Source: Erythroxylum novogranatense | Taxonomy: Eukaryota; Streptophyta; Magnoliopsida; Malpighiales; Erythroxylaceae | Assembly (NCBI GenBank): GCA_029891385.1 | Contig: CM057230.1 | Location: 34,489,402 to 34,553,401 of the forward strand | Length of the DNA stretch: 64,000 nt | Reading direction: 5' to 3' | Made by a program: the position numbers and the translations under genes | The notes under the pieces: model-generated | Databases searched by the model: none | Told to the model about the DNA's origin: nothing | Seen by the model: only the letters and a program-made list of their open reading frames with translations | Part shown: piece after piece, positions 58,394 through 64,000 of the stretch | How the letters are laid out: the number at the start of each line of letters is the position of its first letter | Position numbering within the stretch: position 1 is the stretch's first letter

Positions 58394-60339
58394 TGTAGGA
58401 AAATCCCGGGAGGTACATCACATGTACAGGCAGCGGAAAACAAAAATTTTTGTTCCCGGGACCTTCCCGAACCCAGGATCCAGGTATCCGTATGAAGACA
58501 TCAACCTAAATAGCCAATAGAGACTATCTCTAAAGGTGATCCACGCAGAGATCAGAAAACCTAACCGAGTCAAACCCCTTTGACCCGGGAATAGCTAGAA
58601 CAGATTAAAGGCTGCTAGACCCTACCTCTGTCCTGGAGAGCTTGAGGAGCACGTTGAAACTTTGCCTTGGAGAAGAGAAAAACGATGATGCATGAGGAAG
58701 AAGATTTGAAAAACCAATTTTCCAAAGGAAACTTAACTCTTAAGTTTCCAACTTCTCCTCCCTCCTTGCAACCGTCGACCACCATCTCCTAGCCCACTTG
58801 AGTCCTTCTTTTAACTCTTAAAAGAAGACTTTATGCTTGGAGAGAAGGCCATCCACGTGAATGGTTCTTAACCATTCATTATTTAATGAATAAAGTAAGC
58901 TTTTGAAAAGTCAAAAGCTATCATCTCTTCTCCCTTTAGTTTCCAACGTGCACATGTCTAATATTTATATAATAATTAATTAATTAATTACTTAATTAAT
59001 TAATTAGAATATAATTCTAAGGTCAGTCAACTGGGGAATTGGTCACCTACTTACTCAGCCCCGATCTTTGCAATTCTAAACCTTTCTTTCTTGCAATATT
59101 GATGTCGCGATCTCATCGGGACATATCCCAATCCCATTGGGATCCATTTAATCTAATGCTCTCCATAATTGGAACTCGTTCAATTCTATTTCTGATTCTC
59201 CGAGACACTCTTAAGCGTGTGACCTTTGGGCTCCCCGATTATGTTGGCCACTTAGATTAACAATTAATCTGAGCAAGTCATGGCGGTATCTAGCAACACA
59301 TCATGACCCGATTGACCGGAAAGTAATCGGTTTGATGTATTCATCAAGAACCGGATCACGAACCCTTCCATGTACAATTCTGCGTCTGATTAGTCCTTTC
59401 ACCATCCTATACCCCACTTGGTTATGAGTATGGTCAAAGTGTCAACTCTCACTAGGCGAGTCTAGCCCAGTGACAACAGATCTCGCCCTATGACTCATTA
59501 CTCTATATGTCCATGAAGACACTCTTCATGACATATACACTCTGCTAGAGATTTCGAGTAATGATCCCGACAAGAGGCCATGGGTATCTCTTACGCTAAT
59601 CCGAAGTGGTGAATCCTTTATTGGCTACTCAATTATCTTGAATACCTCAAGTCGCACTCCAAGCACCACCCTATGAGTTACCTCCGGAAGGCAACAAGGA
59701 ATGGAGTCAAAGCACGGGATCGATTATCAAGATATCCTTGAGTACCTCAAGTCTAAGGATACTTGCACCATTCTATGATGAGATTATCACCGACACTTAG
59801 ATAAGATATCCATGTGATGATCTCATGGCGGTCATCCAATGAACCTACTACCGCTTAGTAAGCATCCACATGTCAACTCTAAATATCTCATATTTACGGT
59901 TTCGAGATCCACCGCTTGATCCAATCGAGGAATATGACATGTGCTAGTCTATCCGGATTAATGATGTCGGTCTCATTAATCCTTTGACTAGGAGAATTTG
60001 AATCTTGACACAATTGCACATGATAGGAATCTCGGTAGTATGATCACATCATAATTTCCTTCATGCTATGTCATATATCATGGACTTCATTAATCGATTA
60101 AAGATCCAATCAATTCATAAACAATGTTCATGAACATCAAATTAATGAATTATGCCTTTTCTTTATTTATTCATTCATCGCATCATTGTGAATAAAAAGC
60201 GCTAAAGGGATTGCCTTTAGGGCACGAATAAACGATCAGATCCTTGAATAAGTCGACTTATGCAATGTACAAGTCGACTTATCGGTACTTTTCAAGAACA
60301 AGTCGACTTATCAGTAGTACAAGTCGACTTGTACTTACA
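58394..60339 (-). repeat. Copia 5' LTR, copy B
   Basis: 1946 bp, TG...CA termini, pairs with 50639-52590. The region 59030-59100 differs locally from its partner by several small indels. Confidence 0.95.
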
Positions 60340-60344
60340 AACTG

Positions 60345-62615
60345 TAGATTAGCTCCTTCAGATAAATTGTAGATATATGTCTCTAGTTTCATTTGCAAGA
60401 AGAATCAGATCGATCCGAGCTCTATAGCTCAAGATATCTCCAAAATACCGAATGATGTTTAGACTTTTTTCACATATCAGCTTACTTTAATCGAGTTGAT
60501 CTTTCTCCATTTAATGTCAAAACCAATCTATTTAGTATGAAAAGATAGAAAAATGTCTTAGAAATCCAACGCTTTAAAAATCAGGTCGATCGGAAGTCGG
60601 ACGAAGAAGTTATGCTTAAAAGAGTGAAAGGAGGTCGGTCGACCGAAACATCGATAGAAATGCGGCTCGGCCAATTTGCCGAGCGGTGCGCGAGTGGGTT
60701 GGCGCTCGGCCTGCCGAGCGCTGGGCTGGCCGAGCTCTTGCGCTGACGAGCTCTCGCGCGGGCCGATCGGCCAGCTTGACCGACCTTCCAACTTCTAACG
60801 CTTATAACTTTTGACTCCGAACTCCGAATTTTACAAACTTAGTACCGTTGGAAAGATAAAAAATCGATCTACGATTTTCATGAAGGACTTAACAACAAGT
60901 TCGGTCCCTAAAAAGGCCAAAAAGTCCCTCAAAAGTGACTGGTCGATCAACTTCACACTAAACAGCATTAGAACTTCCAAAAATCATAACTTTTCATCCC
61001 CTTAGCCAAAAATTTCAAATTTTATATCATTCAAAAGAGAAAAACAAATGCTATATCTTTCATGAACAACTTAGAAGCCAATTCCATCACTAACCAAATC
61101 AAATTCGCAAACAAATGTTCAGCCTACCCAATTTATTCTCAACAGAAACCCAATATTTCAAAATTCATAACTCCACATCCCCTTGGCGAAAATTTCCATA
61201 CCATATAGCAATAAAAAGCTTAGACAATCTACTATAATTCTCAGGAAGGACTTCAAGGCAAATTCCAACTCTAATTAGGTCGCATCCACCCATTAATGTG
61301 GCTGCCCTGTTAATTATTATTAAAATAGCATATGACCATATCCATAGCCAAAACTTTACAAGTTTATATCTAATAGTCCTTGCATCCAAAATTCGCATAA
61401 AATACCTCATTAGAAAGCTATAACAATCCTCTACAACTTTCCAGAATGTCATTCAAGCCAATTTCACCCTTTACAGTCCCAAATAAATGTCAGAACACAA
61501 AGAGCACAAAATCTATGCCCTTAGAGTGTTTGCACACCAAAACACATTTTGGACTGAATTACCACCTGAGCATTATCAGACCATAACTTGCAAGCTACAC
61601 AACGAAAAATATCATACTTACTGGCGTTAGAAAAATAACACATAAATCTTCAACTTTCAGTAATACCAATTTCACAAAATCTGTCTCCTTTATCCTAGAA
61701 AAATTCTCAAAGTTTCAGGTCGTCAATAATGGAACCAAGATCCGGATACTGTTCATCCAGCACACCCATCTCAACTTCCGAGACAAATTCAAAGCTCTTC
61801 AAGCCACAATTGGCCAGAACTTCCTTCATAGGAATTCTAGTCATACTTCTCAAGTTTAATTTAAAACAACCCTCAACTTAATAGCATAACTACATCAAAA
61901 GTTATAAACAAATACTTGAAGCATGCATAAGTTCCATTTTCCAGATTTCATACTAAATCCTACTCCTTTCATGTAAACATCAATGCCATATCGATAAACA
62001 TCCCATTTAGCCAAGAGATCAGCCACAAATTCATCAAGACACTTACTTGAGTAATAAAGCACAATTTGGCAGCACACAACAAACAATCTTCTTACTTGAA
62101 TTTACCACTTATCTAACATTATTCAAACATCAAAACCAAATCCAAAACCAATCCAACACATGTTCAATCATTTAGCCTCACATAAACATGCACTTATACC
62201 CATACAATTATCTATTTAGCAACACAAACATACTACTTTCACTCTTTCAACACCTTTTACCCATAAATTTTAAAAATTCACATTTCCTATCTTTTATACC
62301 CGACAATTGTCAATGAATTCATGTACCACTTTATGAGCTAGTAATCATTATGTAAATGCATGTATGCTAATAAGATGCATTAACAAAACCAATGCATTTC
62401 CTTTGTCTCTCCTTGAGCACACTTGTACAATATTTCAGGTCCTCACCCTATATTGGAGTGCCTGCATTCTTACCCCTATATTGATGCCTAAAATACCTAA
62501 CTATTTCGTGCTTTATATGAATAAGCACAGATTCTCTTATACTCCATAAATAGAAAACAGCCACGATCCTCACTACTCCAAAACCATCACCCACTCACTT
62601 AATGTATGATAAAGC

Positions 62616-62617
<2 letters not shown>
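60345..62617 (-). mobile_element. Chromoviral LTR/flank (right part) after copia insertion
   Basis: Begins with the remainder of the 192 bp repeat, then GAAGAAGTTATG (60603) and a palindrome cluster at 60630-60785. After 60790 the sequence is AT-rich with GGAAAG/ATAACTTTT motifs and no coding seen. The true LTR end was not located. Confidence 0.45.
60630..60785. repeat. CTCGG/CCGAG and GGTCGACC palindrome cluster
   Basis: GC-rich block: GGTCGGTCGACCG near 60632, CTCGGCC...GCCGAG, CTCGGCCTGCCGAG near 60706, GGCCGAGCTC, GGCCGATCGGCC near 60761. It follows the anchor GAAGAAGTTATG..TAAAAGAGT shared with 30126. Confidence 0.85.

Positions 62618-62683
<66 letters not shown>
62618..62683. repeat. 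(AT)n microsatellite
   Basis: 66 bp of uninterrupted AT dinucleotide. Confidence 0.95.
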
Positions 62684-62686
<3 letters not shown>

Positions 62687-62899
62687 TAGTGTATCTTAAT
62701 GTAAAAGCATTGGACTTGTTAGGATCATAATCCTCTTCACTATTAATCTTACAATAATAATATTTAGCCTTCTTCCCATATGGAAAATTTGCTCTCAAAT
62801 CTAAATAATCTTGAGTTTCCATAAAAATCTGTAATACATCATTACCATAGAGCAGATACCCGAATATCTAGATGACATTTAAGAACATATCCTATGAGA

Positions 62900-64000
62900 A
62901 TGGCATGTTAGAGCAATCATATTCACTATTATGGCATCATACAGAACATAAGTAATCATAAGTTCATCATTTCTCATTTCGTTTCACAAACATCATTCAC
63001 ATTGTCATTACATCTCATAATCCATATATGTGCATTACACAAACATATGAGTGTTTACTGTTCTTTACAAATGATCTAACATGAAATGAGATGCTAATAC
63101 AAACAATCTATCTAAACTCCTCAGACATCAGCTAACCAAACCTTTGAGTCATTCTTGATTCCAAAATTGGCAATACTAGACTGCTACTAGATTGCGTTAG
63201 AAGCTAGGTCTCCTTAGTACTTGAATCATAACATTGCAATTTTGATGATTTTTGCGAACTCATTGAGTGAATCATCATCGATGTACTCACTCGAGTCAAA
63301 ACATAACATCACAAGTATATCACATTAGCTTGAATCAATTCCCATACAATTTTGTATACCAAATCACACTATACATCATATCTCAATAAGCACCTTATAA
63401 TACGAACATGTCATAGAATCTTTTCAAAACAATCCAATCTTTCACCTCAATCATTCATATCATCAATATGTATACAAGTACTGCAGATCACTATATCAAC
63501 ACAATTCAGTACTTCTTTTCACAATCATTCATATGTACACAAACATAACATAACATTATATCAACTCAATTTAGTCATTCTTTACAATGTTTTACATGAT
63601 ACATGTAAAGATATATATACAATGAACATGAGATTCCACTTTCATTTTTATTTTGTTGTGACCGAGTGCCTATTTAACTGTCCCGTATCTATTGTAGATA
63701 CCGAGCTCATTTCAAATATTGTCCTATACCCATTATGGATACCAATCTTATTAATCATTGAGCCTATGGCTCTGTGTGCATGTCTATAAGCTTTAAGGTC
63801 TTTTTCATATTGGTCACTCTAGTCACAACTCCTTTATCTGATCATGCATATCAATGTAATGAAAATGCTTCAAATCATATATTATGCTATCAATAACTCT
63901 CATTCAGTGTGCACAGTTATATAGCACATTCATCGGATTTAAGTCTGACATTCAACATATAGTTGAAAACATAATTTCCATATTCACATTCAATTTGCAA
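62900..64000 (-). mobile_element. Chromoviral LTR fragment, runs off the right edge
   Basis: TTTGCGAACTCATTGAGTGA and ATCATCATCGATG near 63245-63280 match the LTRs at 35190 and 41200. A hairpin cluster at about 63670-63785 (GTATC-N7-GATAC, GAGCCTATGGCTC) and then GGTCACTC...GTCACAACTCC follow in the same order. The left limit is approximate. Confidence 0.6.

Larger units (their letters stand above)
50639..60339 (-). mobile_element. Ty1/copia LTR retrotransposon, copy B, complete insertion
   Basis: 9.7 kb with LTRs 50639-52590 and 58394-60339 and a perfect 5 bp target duplication AACTG (50634-50638 and 60340-60344). Primer site, leader, gag, integrase, RT and polypurine tract are in copia order on the minus strand. 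It is the same family as copy A, in opposite orientation. Coding is broken, including at the same positions as in copy A. Inserted into a 192 bp tandem repeat of a chromoviral LTR. Confidence 0.96.

Noticed and set aside
62595..62822. Frame with (YI)n
   Set aside because: Translation of an AT microsatellite.

Overview
This window looks like nuclear DNA from a flowering plant, probably a eudicot. The signs are Ty1/copia and Ty3/gypsy (chromovirus and Tat-type) LTR retrotransposons primed by initiator-Met tRNA, a hAT transposon, a hAT-type MITE, a nuclear-type tRNA-Val(AAC) and two intron-bearing plant genes. Species cannot be told. About nine tenths is nested transposable elements; the only gene that looks intact is an RRM protein gene at 25119-27238.

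Layout. 1-7259: a Ty1/copia element (copy A, + strand) cut by the left edge, with decayed coding and a 1.94 kb 3' LTR. It is inserted antisense into the gag of a Tat-like gypsy element (7260 to about 9255, - strand). 9640-10560: an old copia RT/RNase H relic. About 11195-24475: a dead hAT transposon whose right terminal region is split by a complete 9.1 kb Tekay/Del-type chromovirus (15292-24409, target duplication ATACC). 24946-25018: tRNA-Val(AAC). 25119-27238: four-exon RRM protein, probably plastid-targeted. 27904-32859: an RNase H1-like gene with a viroplasmin-type N-terminal domain, broken by stops and by an LTR insertion. A second partial copy of its exon 2 region lies at 45763-47711.

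33651-44270 is an old + strand chromoviral LTR split by a non-coding 8.8 kb Tekay-derived element (34743-43562, - strand, target duplication ATGAA, LTRs about 2.8 kb). 48111-48387 is a hAT-type MITE. From 48871 another - strand chromoviral LTR begins. It is split at 50638/60340 by a complete 9.7 kb copia element (copy B, 50639-60339, - strand, target duplication AACTG), the same family as copy A. A further chromoviral LTR runs off the right edge.

Two patterns run across these elements. First, copia copies A and B share the same inactivating lesions in gag, integrase and RT, so the family appears to have spread after its coding region was already dead, presumably mobilised by proteins supplied in trans. 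Second, unrelated LTR families each carry a cluster of short self-complementary, CpG-centred words, a different word per family: AAGTCGACTT (copia), CGTCGCGACG (Tekay and its non-coding derivative), CACGATCGTG (solo LTR at 29-32 kb), GACG-TAT-CGTC (44.5 kb) and CTCGG/CCGAG (60.7 kb). In the copia family these words sit at repeated 21 and 29 bp steps. In two of the LTRs different words follow a shared anchor sequence. This is the least explained structure in the window.
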